Source: Ascaphus truei
Lineage: Eukaryota > Chordata > Amphibia > Anura > Ascaphidae
NCBI GenBank assembly: GCA_036426205.1
Contig: CM071574.1
Coordinates: forward strand, 12,666,373-12,730,372
Reading direction: 5' to 3'
Length of the DNA: 64,000 nt
Part shown: positions 11,773 through 24,241 of the stretch, piece after piece
Numbering within the stretch: the first letter of the stretch is position 1
Layout of the letters: each line of letters opens with the position of its first letter
The notes under the pieces: model-generated
Database searches by the model: none
The model's input: the letters and a program-made list of their open reading frames with translations, nothing else
What the model was told of the DNA's origin: nothing
Position numbers and translations under genes: made by a program

Positions 11773-12020
11773 TAGAGATGTGTGAAATGGATGTGAGATT
11801 CCCTGCAAAAAGTGCTAATAATATCGACAAATTAGTACGCTTTCAGTGAAATATTGCCAGACAGGGCGCACAATAGGGGGTGGGCCCTATTTATACACTC
11901 TTCATTAAGCAAATGTAGCAATATTAGAAACTCTGCCTCAGCCACAGCTTTTTTGGCAATTCAAAAATGGCAAATTTTGCATGATTTGCGACCTCATGCA
12001 AAACTTTTTCCACATCTCTA
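11773..12020. mobile_element. hAT-like MITE (AGAGATG family), perfect TSD
   Basis: The element begins TAGAGATGTGTGAAA and ends TTTTTCCACATCTCTA, with a perfect 8-bp duplication ATACTCAC at 11765-11772 and 12021-12028. The interior includes ATATTGCCAGACAGGGCGCA, which recurs in altered form at about 24365-24385, so the decayed element there is a close relative. It is 248 bp long with no coding capacity. Confidence 0.92.
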
Positions 12021-12075
12021 ATACTCACAGGTCGAACCCAGGGCACCTTTTCAGGAAGCTTAACTCTCTCCTTAA

Positions 12076-12569
12076 AGCTACAGTGCAAGCAATATCCTAC
12101 AGGTGTTTTCTTTTAAAAAAAAAAAATCAGTTCTGTACTATGAGAAAATACTTGTAGCATTTTTTTAACACTTATGAATGAAATTTTTAATGTATTATAA
12201 TGTAACAAGCATTTTTTTGTTTCTATAGCAACCATTTACAAAGTCACACCCCCTTCCTCTTCTGAAACAGGCTCTGGTACACCCCTTTTTGAGCCCTGCC
12301 CTCTCTCTAGCAGTGCACCAATTGTATCTAGTGGCTGCCTGGTCACATGATCTTCCCCACAGAACTTTGTAAGTGCTGCAGAAGAGGACCGAAGATGCTG
12401 TCATTTAGAGAACCTCCGAGCCAAATCTTCGCCAATTGATCACAGGAGAATGGATTGATCTGCAACTTGGTTAATTACTTATCATTGTGTGGATAGCATG
12501 GATAGTTTTGCTGCACATATTAAAGGGGGGAGGGGGATAAAAAAAAAAACAGCAGCTTGGACTGCTGCT
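12076..12569. mobile_element. piggyBac-like MITE, inverted copy
   Basis: The ends AGCTACAGTGCAAGC and GCTTGGACTGCTGCT are flanked by TTAA at 12072-12075 and 12570-12573. Relative to the copy at 9301 the interior is in reverse complement (CTATGAGAAAATACTTGTAG on the plus strand, then CACCCCCTTCC, then TTGATCACAGG). It is about 494 bp with no transposase. The intact TTAA pair supports piggyBac-type mobilisation. Confidence 0.85.
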
Positions 12570-12579
12570 TTAAACCTTC

Positions 12580-13076
12580 TACTAACTGTCTCTTATCCTC
12601 CATTTCTTTCCTTTTGATGACTACTTCAAAGACAAGGTTCCTCTGTCAGATAAGCAATTCCATCTATGGGATCTAACTGCCGCCCTGTCTTCCTCTTGCT
12701 TTGTGCCTTAAAACTTCTGGAACAGCGTTTATCTTCCCGCATGTTTTCTTTCATCAGCTCCTATGCGCTCCCAGACTCTCTTAAATTGGGTTTTCACACT
12801 GCTCATTCTACATGTAGCAAGTAGCAAACGACCTCCACATCTCACTTCTGCAGTATAGTCCCAGGTCTCCATCTCCAGCTGTGTTACAGTAGTCTTATCC
12901 TGTATGGCAGCTAGATGCTGCAAACTTAGATTGTAAGTTCTTCGGGGCAGGGATTTCCTTTCCTATTGTCTGATCTTGCTGTGCTTATTGTATTATTATT
13001 ATTCCCCGTACTGTATTCTTTGTGAAGCGCTAAGTAGACTTTTTTGGCGCTTTATAAAGAATGACATACAATACAA
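12580..13076 (+). mobile_element. L2-type LINE 3' fragment
   Basis: The 3' part shows the signature AGATTGTAAGTTCTTCGGGG-CAGGG, a TATTATTATT stretch, GTGAAGCGCTAAGTAG and GGCGCTTTATAAAGAATGAC. The upstream part has the pyrimidine-rich, frameshifted character of degraded LINE coding sequence. No intact domain can be read. Confidence 0.6.
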
Positions 13077-13301
13077 CTCAAAGACAGAGCTCATGATCCC
13101 ACCTAAATCAAGCCCAATTGTGCCCTTTACCGTCAGTAAAAAACTCTGCAATCCGTTTAGTTCATGGCGGCATCAGACATTTTGTTTCGGCCATCTTGCC
13201 GCGACCAAGTCTCTGCCGGCGTTCGGCCTTAAAAGAACCCGCAACAGCTCTGCCGATGGATGCTCAGCTGCCAGCCACGTCACCAAGGTAAATTAATTTA
13301 A

Positions 13302-13500
13302 GGGTTCATTTAGCGGTTAGGGATAGGGGTTTTAGGGTTCGGGGTTACGTTTTTAGGGTAGGCGATTAAGGTAAAAAGATTAAGGTAAGGGGTTAACCTT
13401 TTTAGGATATTGGATAAGGGTAGGGGATTATGGGAAGGGGTTTTAGCGTAAGGGGTCACGTTAGTATTAGGGATTAAGATTAGTTTATTTTAGAGTAAGG
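13302..13500 (+). repeat. Degenerate TTAGGG-like tandem stretch
   Basis: About 200 bases are made of irregular units such as GGTTAGGGATAGGGGTTTTAG, GGGGATTA and GGGGTTA. This resembles decayed vertebrate telomere-type repeat or a G-rich minisatellite of the same composition. No unit is repeated exactly for more than a few copies. The flank at 13140-13300 is CpG-rich and lies next to it, possibly as part of the same repeat. Confidence 0.6.
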
Positions 13501-13686
13501 GTGGGCACTTACCTTTGAAGCAAAGCGGGCGGCAGCGAGAGGTGAGTAGCGGCTAAACACCGGTGAAGTTTGGTCGATGGAAAATTTCTGTGACCATGTG
13601 TCCCAGGCCGGTTCACCGAGCCTGTTGTTTAGGTGTCCTATTTGACTTTTGTCTTTTGCTCTGCCCTCACCCTAATGTTATTGCTA

Positions 13687-13968
13687 AGGCTAAGTCCCCG
13701 CTGGCGCTGAGCACGCTCATGCTTGGAGAGCGCTCCAAGCATGAGCGCCGGGTGTCCGGCTTGTACGTGCACGCGGGGGAGGCATTGCAGGTAGTTCAGT
13801 GCGCAGGTAAGTATAGACGTTTTGTTTACTTACGCGTCGATCGCAGCTGAGCGTGTGTGCACGCGTACGAGCGCCGCGCGCACCGCGTGAGCGGGGACTT
13901 ACATATATCTATATATGTAAGTCTCCTCCGCAAGCGCCGCCCGCTCAGCGCTAGCGGGGACTTAGCCT
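13687..13968. mobile_element. Palindromic MITE with AGGCTAAGTCCCCGC ends
   Basis: The terminal inverted repeats are nearly perfect over about 25 bases: AGGCTAAGTCCCCGCTGGCG at the left and CGCTAGCGGGGACTTAGCCT at the right. Both are flanked by TA (13685-13686, 13969-13970). The interior holds further hairpins (CATGCTTGGAGAGCGCTCC-AAGCATG near 13719-13745 and ACATATATCTATATATGT near 13901-13918) and is strongly CpG-rich. The surrounding sequence is LINE-like, so the MITE probably inserted into that LINE. Confidence 0.85.
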
Positions 13969-13969
13969 T

Positions 13970-14915
13970 ACTCTTGCTGCTTTTTTCTCTGTAATTTTGC
14001 TAAAATACGATCTTATCTCTGTTTCTCTACCTTCTGGACAACTGCAACCTTTTCCTCACTGGCCTCCCTTCCGCTAGCAGATCTATTTGAAATGCTGCTA
14101 CGAGGATACCCTCACTCTGGAGCAATCTCTGCTTCTTTCCTCCTGAAATCTCTCTGTTGGCTTCCTATCAAATTCTGCATTCACCACATCATTCTTCTTC
14201 TTTTCTGCAAGACCCTTCACACCTTTGCCCCTCCTTATATCTGAGAATAAATCTGTCGCTTTACCCCTACTGATTCTCTATGTTCTGCTCAGGCCAGTCT
14301 TCTCTATTTTCCCTGTGTCACTACAACTCTAATGCCTACAGTGTAACATGCTGTACTCTACATCTGGAACCAGGTCTGCTGACAAAACATGGGACCAAGG
14401 ACTTTACGTCCCAGTTGTTGAGGAGGGAGACCTGTGTATCTCTCTTGAGCAGCAATGTAGGGGCTCGCCAAGCTTCATGAGCCTGGGACAGATGTCTAGA
14501 ACTCTACCATTTCAATGTCCACCAAGCACCTTCTCTCTCTAACTTCAAAACCCATCTGAAAACTCATCTGTTCAACTAAGTGTTTACTTAGTCCTGGATG
14601 TCCACTACTCCGTTTTCAGTACGCTCTATTTTACAGTGCGTATAGTCTTAACTACAGAATGCTCTTACACGCGCTCTCTAACTAATGCACTGAAATGTAC
14701 TTCTATTAATTATGTTAGTCTCCCAACATGCTAATTAAATTGTAAGCTTTTTTTGTGGCAGAGACTCCTTTCTCCCAATGTTATATTTCTGATTTGATGC
14801 TATTATCCTACCTGTGTTGTTATATTCATTGTATTGTCATTGTTTGTAATGTTTGTAAAAATTGTAACGCTCTGTGTACCTGGTGGGCACTCTAAAAATA
14901 AAAGCACACATACAT
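13970..14915 (+). mobile_element. L2-type LINE 3' portion, degraded
   Basis: Frame-shifted translation gives L2-like fragments: CTTCTGGACAACTGCAACCT reads LLDNCN, the usual LDxCN motif, and AACTTCAAAACCCATCTGAA reads NFKTHL near the C-terminus. The 3' end shows AAATTGTAAGC and GGCAGAGACTCC, then a terminal AAAATAAAAGCACACAT. A segment around 14375-14500 is foreign to this pattern and may be an insertion. It encodes no intact protein. Confidence 0.65.
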
Positions 14916-14929
14916 ACTTTGAGGCAAAC

Positions 14930-15545
14930 ATTAAAAGAATAAAGATTTTCTTCCACGTTAACGTTTTCCATGTTTGAAAACAAAAACGATGCAGAACTGT
15001 GCATTTCAGTTCAATTATACTTTCAAATTGAAATACAACTATTGAATCAAATCAAAGTGTGCAAGCGATATTAATGATGAGACAATCTCCAGCAAAGATA
15101 GAGACGTAAACCTCAATTATACTCGTCCATTACGACAGAGAAACCTTTTTATCAATGTGTCTATTGAAAACATAAATAATTACACATTCCATTTTTCGGC
15201 AGCAGTATCAAATGAAAGAAACTTGATCTGACATATATCAGTTGACCCGATACTTGACACACATTCAATGGCCCGGAAGCCACCTCAGACTTAACTGATA
15301 TTATGTTGCTAAAACATAGAGAAACATGATGGTGCATAATATAGATAGTTAGAATATCTCCGCAGGCTAACTCCTCCTGAACTCTACATATTAATAGTCC
15401 CAGACTGACTTAATGATGCAAGCTCTTGGTAAATCGATGCTAAGCAGTTGATATATATTGACGTTGAGAGAAGCACCTCCCAAAAATCACCCTTTGCGTC
15501 AATTTAACAATGAAATTGTTATTTGCATTCATTGACAAATACTGT
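14930..15545. other. Presumed intron, nothing recognised
   Basis: Unique-looking AT-rich sequence between a LINE fragment and a hAT-like MITE. No exon, RNA gene or repeat boundary was seen. Confidence 0.45.
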
Positions 15546-15549
15546 AGCC

Positions 15550-15749
15550 CAGGGCTGGCCAACTCCAGTCCTCAAGGGTCACCAACAGGTCAGGTTTTCA
15601 CAATATCCCTGCTTCAGCACAGGTGGCTCAATCAGTGCCTCAGTCATAATGCCCGAGCCATGGATTCAGCCACCTGTGCTGAAGCAGAGATATCTTGAAA
15701 ACGTGACCTGTTGTTGGTGGCCCTTGAGAATCAGAGCTGGCCATCGCTG
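15550..15749. mobile_element. hAT-like palindromic MITE (CAGGGGTGG family)
   Basis: Starts CAGGGCTGGCCAACTCCAGT and ends in the inverted, more decayed GCTGGCCATCGCTG. Inner arms AGGTCAGGTTTTCACAATAT and ATATCTTGAAAACGTGACCT pair with each other. The flanking 8-mers CTGTAGCC and CTGTTGAC match at 6 of 8 positions, consistent with an aged hAT target duplication. It is the longest of the four copies. Confidence 0.8.
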
Positions 15750-16271
15750 CTGTTGACCCTTGTAACATTTCTCTGTGAACTTTGAGCACAAATGTCCATG
15801 CTATGCAGCAAGATATAAAAATCTATATACAGCACAGAAAATATTGTAATGTAAAGCATAACACCTAGAAAAGTAGTGTTATCGCCTACTCAAGTGGATC
15901 ATTTCCATGTAATAGGCACTATGGTCATTTAAGCTTGTTCAAATGCTGTGTAATGGGAGTTTAAACTATATAAAGTGTGTATTACTGTCTATTTGTTACA
16001 CTATATGGAATAGCGAGTCAGAGCTCTCTAAAACAATGCTTTCCATAATAATATTTTACATAGTAACATGGATAATGTAGACGATTGGGTCTATGTATAA
16101 AGTATCGCTAAAAGCTATTTTGTTGCAAAATTAATACACAAAGGAGAATCAAAATCATGTGTCAGTGCAGCAATGTATAAAACCGTATTTTATATGTTGT
16201 GCTCCACTTCTGTCAACTATTTTTTTATTTTTACTAAAAAAAAAAAATTACTGTAGAGGGTGGAGGTAGAC

Positions 16272-16416
16272 CAGGGGTGGCTACTCCAGTCCTCAAAGTC
16301 CCCCAACAGGTCAGGTTTTCAGGATATCCCTGCTTCAGCACAAGTGGCTCAATCAGTGGCTCAGTCTTCAATCTGACCTGTTGGTGGTCCTTGAGGACTG
16401 GAGTTGCCCACCCCTG
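16272..16416. mobile_element. hAT-like palindromic MITE (CAGGGGTGG family)
   Basis: Begins CAGGGGTGGCTACTCCAGTC and ends GGAGTTGCCCACCCCTG. The arms TCAGGTTTTCAGGATATCCC and GGTGGTCCTTGAGGACTGGA are well preserved, but the right inner arm is shortened. Flanking 8-mers AGGTAGAC and AGTTAGAG match at 6 of 8 positions. Open frames over it are translations of the repeat. Confidence 0.82.
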
Positions 16417-16773
16417 AGTTAGAGGCAGAGTTTGGAGATTGTCGTGGAAACTTATGCAAATAATATGATAAAAAAAATAGTACAGTATGAGCCGCTTTTT
16501 CTTGGGAAAAAAAGACAAGTACAGGCAAGCAATTCAGCATTCATTTGTATGAACAAGGTGCACAACATACAAAGAAAACATGGGCAAAATATAAGAACAT
16601 GAATAAGACATACCAGCATACTGCACAATGCAGTCACTACAGTATTTAAACAGGTTTGTCAAACTATTAATTGATTTAGTTGAAAAACTAAAATAATTTA
16701 TTGAGCAATGAACATGATGCACTTTATGGGTCTGTTTTTTCCAAGTATGTGACAGTGCGCCTGTGTTAGTGTT

Positions 16774-16774
<1 letters not shown>

Positions 16775-16822
<48 letters not shown>
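16775..16822. repeat. (GT)n microsatellite
   Basis: An uninterrupted GT dinucleotide run of about 24 units, starting after GTTCA and ending at GCATCC. The apparent alternating Val/Cys and Thr/His frames over it are artefacts of the repeat. Confidence 0.97.
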
Positions 16823-16823
<1 letters not shown>

Positions 16824-17496
16824 ATCCAAGCTTAGTCCTCAGGTGGAACCATGGTTCCTGTGCTTTCATTCTCGAAGCTGTTATTCTGGAAGGGAATGGA
16901 GGCAGCTGTGTTTACAGCTCAAGTCTTGGCATACATTTACCAGAATCTATTATTCATATCATTCAGTATCAGGGAGAGATCTCAGGCCACCTGTCTATCT
17001 GACAAATTCACCCTTTTGTGAGCTTTCTGTTCATAGCAAATTATGTTCACATTGATGAATTGAGTTTATATGAGCAATGCTAACTAACATTCTCACAGAA
17101 GGCCAGGGGCACGACAGAGAAAGTGTTTCTAGTCCACACACAAATGTTAAAAACGAAAAAAAGGTTGATATTTGAAAACAACTTGCCATGGAATAATAGG
17201 TATAACACTTGGCAGTAATTCTTCATTTTAGGCTTTCAGTAAATGATTACAAATAATCTGCTTTTAGCAAACAAAAGAAATATATTGTCATTATCTTTAT
17301 GGGGGAAATGTTCTTTTCTAATGGGCAATCAGGTAAAACAATAAGGAGAACTTGGGAGGACACCCCAAACGTTTCCATTTCTGAGCATATATGATATTGA
17401 ATTTGCCCTCTAATGGCCATGCGTAGTACAACGTTTTTATGAATATACAAAACATAAAGGGACCAGCGCACAAGTCATGTAAACTGTTGCAGGGAT

Positions 17497-17755
17497 CAGA
17501 GATGGATGTTTGAGTTTGGGGCAAACGTAGCATTTTTCACACACATGAAAGTTCACAAAAATGGCAAATTAAAAAGAACACTGCGCTAGTCACATGGACA
17601 CAAAAGGGTCATATGACCCTTTTCTTTTAAGTAGAAGTTTCTACATTTCGGTGAAAATGTTTGACATTTTGCACAATTAAAAAAACAACTGGTCATTTTG
17701 AAATATTCGGAAATGTTATGAAAGAATGGTCTCTGGGCAGGTTTGCCCATCTCTC
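17497..17755. mobile_element. hAT-like MITE (AGAGATG family)
   Basis: Begins CAGAGATGGATG and ends TTTGCCCATCTCTC in inverted orientation. The flanking 8-mers GCAGGGAT (17489-17496) and GCAGAGAT (17756-17763) match at 7 of 8 positions, a good hAT-type duplication. An internal ATATGACCC/AAGGGTCATAT hairpin lies near 17605-17625. No coding capacity. Confidence 0.82.
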
Positions 17756-17763
17756 GCAGAGAT

Positions 17764-20700
17764 ACCTTACTGTAGGGCTGCAGTGTATAACAGTTGTGTG
17801 ATGCTATAACTGTAGAAGGGAGCTGTAAAGTTCATGTTCTTTTAGCAAAGAACGTTCTACAATGTGTCATTGCAGAGTGGAAAATACATTAAAAAAACTG
17901 AAGTTATCTGCGTCGAAGATGTATTTGTGCTGAGAGGAATCACCCCGACAGCCAGTGAGTAATAAAAAAGTCTCATCCTGATTTTTAAGACTTGGTAAAG
18001 GGGTTGAAAATGACCAACTGAGATTTTTTTATTGTAAAAACATTCAAAATACCTCCTCTACATCAACTTCTAAAGTTTTTTTTTAATCAGATTGCTATTT
18101 CAGCAAGTCATCCAGATGATTACAGCCTGATCCTACATACAGATGTTCCGGAGTCTTAAACTAGTTCTAATATGTTGCTCTTTTCTTGCCTATGAAAAAT
18201 AGAAAGGGAAAAACCCGATAACTTTTTCCCACCGACTAGAAACTATGAAATTCGACAACATTTGGGCAGTAATCATTTTGAACCTGCCTGAGGTTCAAAT
18301 TTATTCTATAAGGAATTTTTTAAAGCTTGGTAGCCACATTCCTTAGTCAAGAGACGGACATTTACAACAACCACTGTACTTTTTAACAAATATTAGAGTA
18401 TTGTATACAAAACTGTTTCAAAGTTGACCAAATCAGTCAAATATGTTGTTTTGCGTGACATTTGTGTAAGGTGAGCGAAACATTGTAGAGCTGCTTATTC
18501 GATGCTCACAGAGCATAATGTATGCATTATTAATTAAAGAAGGTACGTTTGGCTAATTGTCATTTCTATACTGTAGCTCTGCACTACGATACATTTTAAC
18601 AATCTATAAATAATTGATATTTTTTTTCTTTCATCTTCTTTAGTTTGCATAAAATTAATGACTTGGTAAATGTTACTCACTTCAAAATATTCTCCTTCTT
18701 CTATGAAAATTAAACTAACATGGTAACCTTAGCAATGGAAGTGCTATTTTTCTTTAATTCTATGCCAAGTAAAAAGGGATGGGGGGGGGGGGGTATGCAA
18801 CTTTGGCTTGACAAGAATTTCTTCCAAATGGCCCACATGGTCATTATACAGTAAGTCATATAAAAAATGATATGGCAAAAATAAATTAGGACTTAAATAA
18901 ACATTTAACTTTCTTCGTCAAAATGGCTGAGAATATTATTTGCTCCATACACAGAGTAAAGCAATAAAAAAATAGCTCAAAGATCTCTTCCATGAGAAAT
19001 TGTAGCATTTTACTACCTATCAAATAAATGGATCGATAACTCCATAAATCAGTTTGCTTGTCAACTCTGAATTCCTCCTAAGTGAGGTGTTTTTGATATT
19101 GTTTGTGGCGGCTTTGTTAATGTGATTATTTTCTCGCTGGTTGTCTGAATGGAAGCTGATGCTCTGCTTTCTACTCCAGCTTGCTATGTTTATAACTCCA
19201 CACAATAAGTCAGTCTGCTGTATTATTGCACTGAAGCTTACCCTCTGATATTCGCTGCAATTAAATACATTCCCACAGTTACCGATGCTACTATCATTGA
19301 CATTTATTTGAATTCAGTGCTATGGGTCTTAAAGAAACCAGAAACATAATACTATATACATTTGGATAGGATGTCTCCGTACATCAAGATATACATATGC
19401 ATGCTTCAATATATTTAAATAGGCTGGGAGGACTGATTTTGTGACCTTTTTTTCTCATTTTAACCCTACTGATATGTCACCCATGGCAACCTTAAACTGA
19501 TTTTAATAGAGTCTATCCTATTATTCATTTAAATTGAGGTGCAAGAGCACTTAGACTCGAAAAATTTGCATTCTGCAAATGAGGATTTGATGAGCAAAAA
19601 TGATAAGATATATGTTGTATAATCTGCCCTATTTTGCTAGCAAATAAACAGCTCTTGAAATTGATAAACTTCAGAATATTTTATCCTCAAATGTTTACAC
19701 ATAAATGATTAAAATGCATTAGCAGTTCTGCTGTAGAAAAATAAAACATTTTGAGAAAACTGTGTAGTTGTGTTGCTTGAAATTGTAATTAACAAATTTA
19801 TTACTAATTCTGTTCACTTCTTTAATATGCTGCATTCCGGAAGAACAACATTAATACACAATGGCATAAAGAAGCTAATTTTAAGACTTTGGAGAAATGA
19901 ATGCCTTTTAATGCTGTGTGTTTCTCTTATCTACATGCCACATTATTGTAATAAGTACACTCAAGAATAATTTCTTTTCACATATTTTTACAAATCTTGC
20001 CCTTATTTGCATGCAAGTAAGTTGTCAGCTTAAATCTTTGAAATGCAAAATATATCTCATTTCTATATTTCATCAAGGAGCCTTTCATGTTTAATAAATT
20101 ACAACTTAGATCCTCCAAGACTTTGTTTTTCATTAACTACAAGCAAAAGGATACATTTAAAATCTTAATCACAACCTGAAAGAGTATTTGCATGTTGCTG
20201 GTATTTGTCTTGCTGGGGCCTATAATGTTTGCAAACTATTCTGCATTACAAGGTTAATTTAACAATTATGACTTCAGATTAAAAGGAAAAAAAGTTTACT
20301 TGTTGTACTTCTTAAAAGAATGGAGTGTGCAACTTTGATTAAAGTTTACATCTCTTAACCTTTCTGTGAAATATTTGTTCATAGTTTGCTCTTTTTGCAA
20401 TACCAAAGGACAGCTGCACCAAAAGAAATGGTTACTCAAGAAAAAGATTATGTAATCTGTCAATCTACTGGTATTGCAGGAATTTTATAATGAACTATAG
20501 AACATTTAAAGCAAAGGGAGCCTTTCACACTGACTCTTCATTTATTCATTTTTTGGATCACTGAATGAAGACTTGTATCCAATTGGAATGTATGAGCATC
20601 TGTTTCATGTATGAATTTTCCCTCTGGTTAGCCTGGAGTTTTTACATTCATTGCCTAGTTCATTTTGCAGAAGGGTCTCAAAACATGTCACCACTGGCCT

Positions 20701-22500
20701 CTCTGTAATAAGGTGGGGCATCTCATCATGGGAGAAAACGATCTATGACAGCTGGCACCATTTTATTTTTTTAGTCCCGATGGTCCTCGAGGAAAACACC
20801 TCTTGGTTTCACACTGTATGGAAGGCAATTTTTCCGCGAACTTGTTGCTTTAAGACGTTTAAGAATTTATGGTTCAAGAGGAAGTTACAAAACCAAAAAA
20901 AAACAGAATACTAAATAAACTTGACCAATAAATTAATGTTCAATAGATATCTATATTTAGATATAATATAGTAACATTAGTAATAATGCAATGTTAACCC
21001 CTTCATTGCAAGAAACAGCTCTATTTCAGATGGCCATCAAGTTTGGTTTTTTTAGAGAAATATCTGAAAGCAGAAGGGACTGGGGGAGGGTGGGGGTGAA
21101 AAGAAATAAATCATTGTAGTCTCAGGAACAGTAATCCTTGTTGAGGATTTTGGCTGATTGATATAAATAACATCGTCCCCACCATCTGTCCGAAGAGGGA
21201 CCTTTCCAGTTAGTGTTAAGCTGCAACGGCAGAATAATTAATGAATGGTGTCCTTTGTGCTGGTAATAAAGACAAGACAAATTATGTTATAATCCAACTG
21301 CTGCTCATTTGTCACCGCCAAATAAAATGTCATATAAAAGTGAGGGGGGCCACTGCGTTTATTTAATAGACTTCAAGCTACCTGTACGTGTTACAGGCAA
21401 TATACTGTATGAATGTTGCATCTAAAATAATTGCTACGAATTTAATTCTGTTTACAGCATCCATAATTATACTCTACTTAATTTCCTTTTTGATTTAATG
21501 ATACCAAAGGAATCAAGGAAACATTCGGACTAAAAAGTGCAGCTATTTTTTAATTAGTACAAAAATGTGTTGCTGTTCTTGTCTTTTCTTCGTATACACG
21601 AATGCAGCCAGTTGCTAGGAAAACCAATAAACATAGCTGGGATTTAGTACGTTCCTTTGGGAATTACCTATGGTAGAGGGCAGGGCTGCACTTCTTCAGA
21701 ACATGCTCCTGCTGTAAAAATTCACAAACCTGGCATTTATACAGGCATCTGTCGCTTGCTCTAATGCCAGTTCATAGTATACATACAAACATCTGCTTCC
21801 ATGCACAAAGGGATACAGAACGCTTGACAGGTCTGTGTTAGCAGGATTCGCAATGCCAGTTTTTTTTTTATGCAAAAAACCCTAATGCTTCCCGTCAAGC
21901 CATTAGAAGTGATACAATCAGCCCAGGCCCCATTAAGCCATCAGTGTCCACCTGTGATAAAGATGGCCATTTGTTTTCTTAAAGCCCACTTAATGTCTGC
22001 TTAACTCAATTTGTCAGGAAATGTAGAACAATTTCCTCACAGTCTGAAATTTGGTAGTGGTTCAAAGTCAAAAGGCCAGGTCTAGTATTATTTAGATGAT
22101 ATAATAAACAACCATCGAAAATAAATCCACCCCCTAAAGATTGTGATGTTGTATCATAATGCAAGCTCAAATAATATTGGATTGCACATAATTGTACTTT
22201 ATTTGAAGAAATCACAACATTTTTTCAGAGGCAAACAGCTTTTTACATTTCAAAGATGTAAAAGTGTAATCTGCTTTCTCGCTGCTTAAACATAAAGTAC
22301 TGTACATTTGTGTGGAATGTAAAGATTACAGAATCGTTTCAGAACTAACTAAGCAAAAAGGGTAAAAAAAAAAAGTGTAAATCTTACGAGTATTGTATAT
22401 TTGAAATGAGCATCTTTTTTTGTCTGTAAATGTGACGCATGTCCTAGGACTGAGCTGAGGAAAACCTCACCACGGCTTTCTTAGGTACCTAATTGGTACA
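17764..22500. other. Repeat-poor island, possible conserved noncoding elements
   Basis: Over about 4.7 kb no MITE, LINE or SINE boundary was recognised, in contrast to the flanks. Segments such as 21200-21420 and 21590-21990 have balanced composition and dense TAAT, GATAA and CACCTG motifs. They contain no open frame with recognisable protein similarity. Such islands in large introns of developmental neighbourhoods often contain conserved enhancers, but conservation cannot be measured here. A poly-G run of about 13 lies near 18781-18793. Confidence 0.4.
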
Positions 22501-22939
22501 TTTTTGTTTACATATATCAAATACCCAACATCCTCCACTTCCTCCTTTATGGAGCTAGGGAAAAGATTGGCCTTACATATATGGAAAACAAATACACAAA
22601 CCATGCGCTCCGCGCAAGTTGTTTTACAATTTTATTACTGAAATTCGAAATTTTTGATCCTAAGTCTAATGACAAAAGAGCCATTTAGTTGCATATTCTG
22701 GTAAAAAAAAATAATAATAATTGGAGCCTGCTAACCCCGTCAAGGTAAACTCCATATCAGCAGGTACCTATACTAGTGTACATTATTTCTTATTGTCCTG
22801 TGGACTAAACTTAGTGATATATTGTATGTGAAAGTGCCAAAAGAGTTAAATGAATGAAGCATAATCCTATCTGCGATTCAGTGCAATTACTGGCGCCTAC
22901 GTTCTTAGATTTAGAATCAAAATTTAGAACTTCACTAAT

Positions 22940-22996
22940 AAATATATATATGTGTGTGTATGTGTGTATATATGTGTGTTTGTATGTGTATGTGGG
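22940..22996. repeat. (TATG/TGTG)n microsatellite
   Basis: Imperfect tandem tetranucleotides (ATATATATGTGTGTG, then TATGTGTG and TTTGTATG). Small frames over both strands are translations of the repeat. Confidence 0.9.
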
Positions 22997-24241
22997 TGCA
23001 CAATTAATATTCACTACTTTATCATTGCAAATTCATACATTGCTGCTAATTTGATAATAGCATCTTGTCAACTTTATGACATCTTGATGAGAAAGTTGTT
23101 CAATACACATTTACCTATTGTCTGACATCCTAATTGGCTAAAAAGTCGTACATAAAATGGGCAATAAATGGGCCGTATTGTATTGGGTGAGAGTAAGTAA
23201 ACTAGGAATAAACTAGAATGTTATGATATTATAGTGTAATGTTGGCATCATTAGTAATGTTGTGGCACTTGAAGTAATTTGGGAATGGGGAGCCTGCTAA
23301 ATAAGTGATATAACCTTGGTCTTGCGTGTCCATACATTGAGCACAGCACTGTCAGTTTGTAGTCGGGGATATTTATTTGCTTTGATCAAAGCGACATGTT
23401 TATTTCAGTGTTGGATTTTCTGTTGCATAGGGCATGTAATGCATGGCACCGTGAAGGAAAAAAGACTGGTGTGAGAGTGACTGGAAAGTTAGGTCTGCTC
23501 TGTAGCACTATGAGATTGTTGACATCTGCTGAGGTTGGAGAGCTCAGTAAGCAGGAAATGGGGTGTCACTCTGAGTGGTAGTTTACCATTATCCTGGCAT
23601 CCTAATGAAGTGTCTGCAGTGCACAGAGCTTCTGGATGGCATCTTAACGCACGAATAAGCAAAAGCACTTTTCTCCTTGTCACTGTCATCCATCTGCTTG
23701 CACCCTACTGCAGCCAATGGGATGGAACCATGCTACAATGTGCTATAAGCCATTTAGAGTTGCATATTGCATAATCAGTACCATCAAATATGTAAAAAAA
23801 TGACTATTATTGGTTATTTCCCTCTGTCTCTGGCACCTGGAGTTTGATACATTAAAGTTAAACTTTTGTAAGTGCAGTTTTCCTTATTAATTCTACATGT
23901 ATTGTTGCTCGATGAAACTGCACATCAAAATCATTGTCTTAAGTAAATGGATTTCAGGAGTAAGATTAATATTCATAAAAACATTGCTTAACATGTTTAG
24001 TAGATTTATCAATTTACCATGCAAAAATGTTTAATATAGAGGTCATTTTCATTTCCAGTATCTGTTTTGCAGGAGAAAAAAAAATGAAAATAAGCTTATA
24101 TCACAAATCTTTTAATAACTTCACAATCACAAACTCAAGAATAATAGGTTTGATTTACAGTATAGGGACTTTTACCAACAATGCTGTTTTATGTGTACCT
24201 TCCTTATCACTATAGATCAGTACCATGTTTGTTGAATTTAA

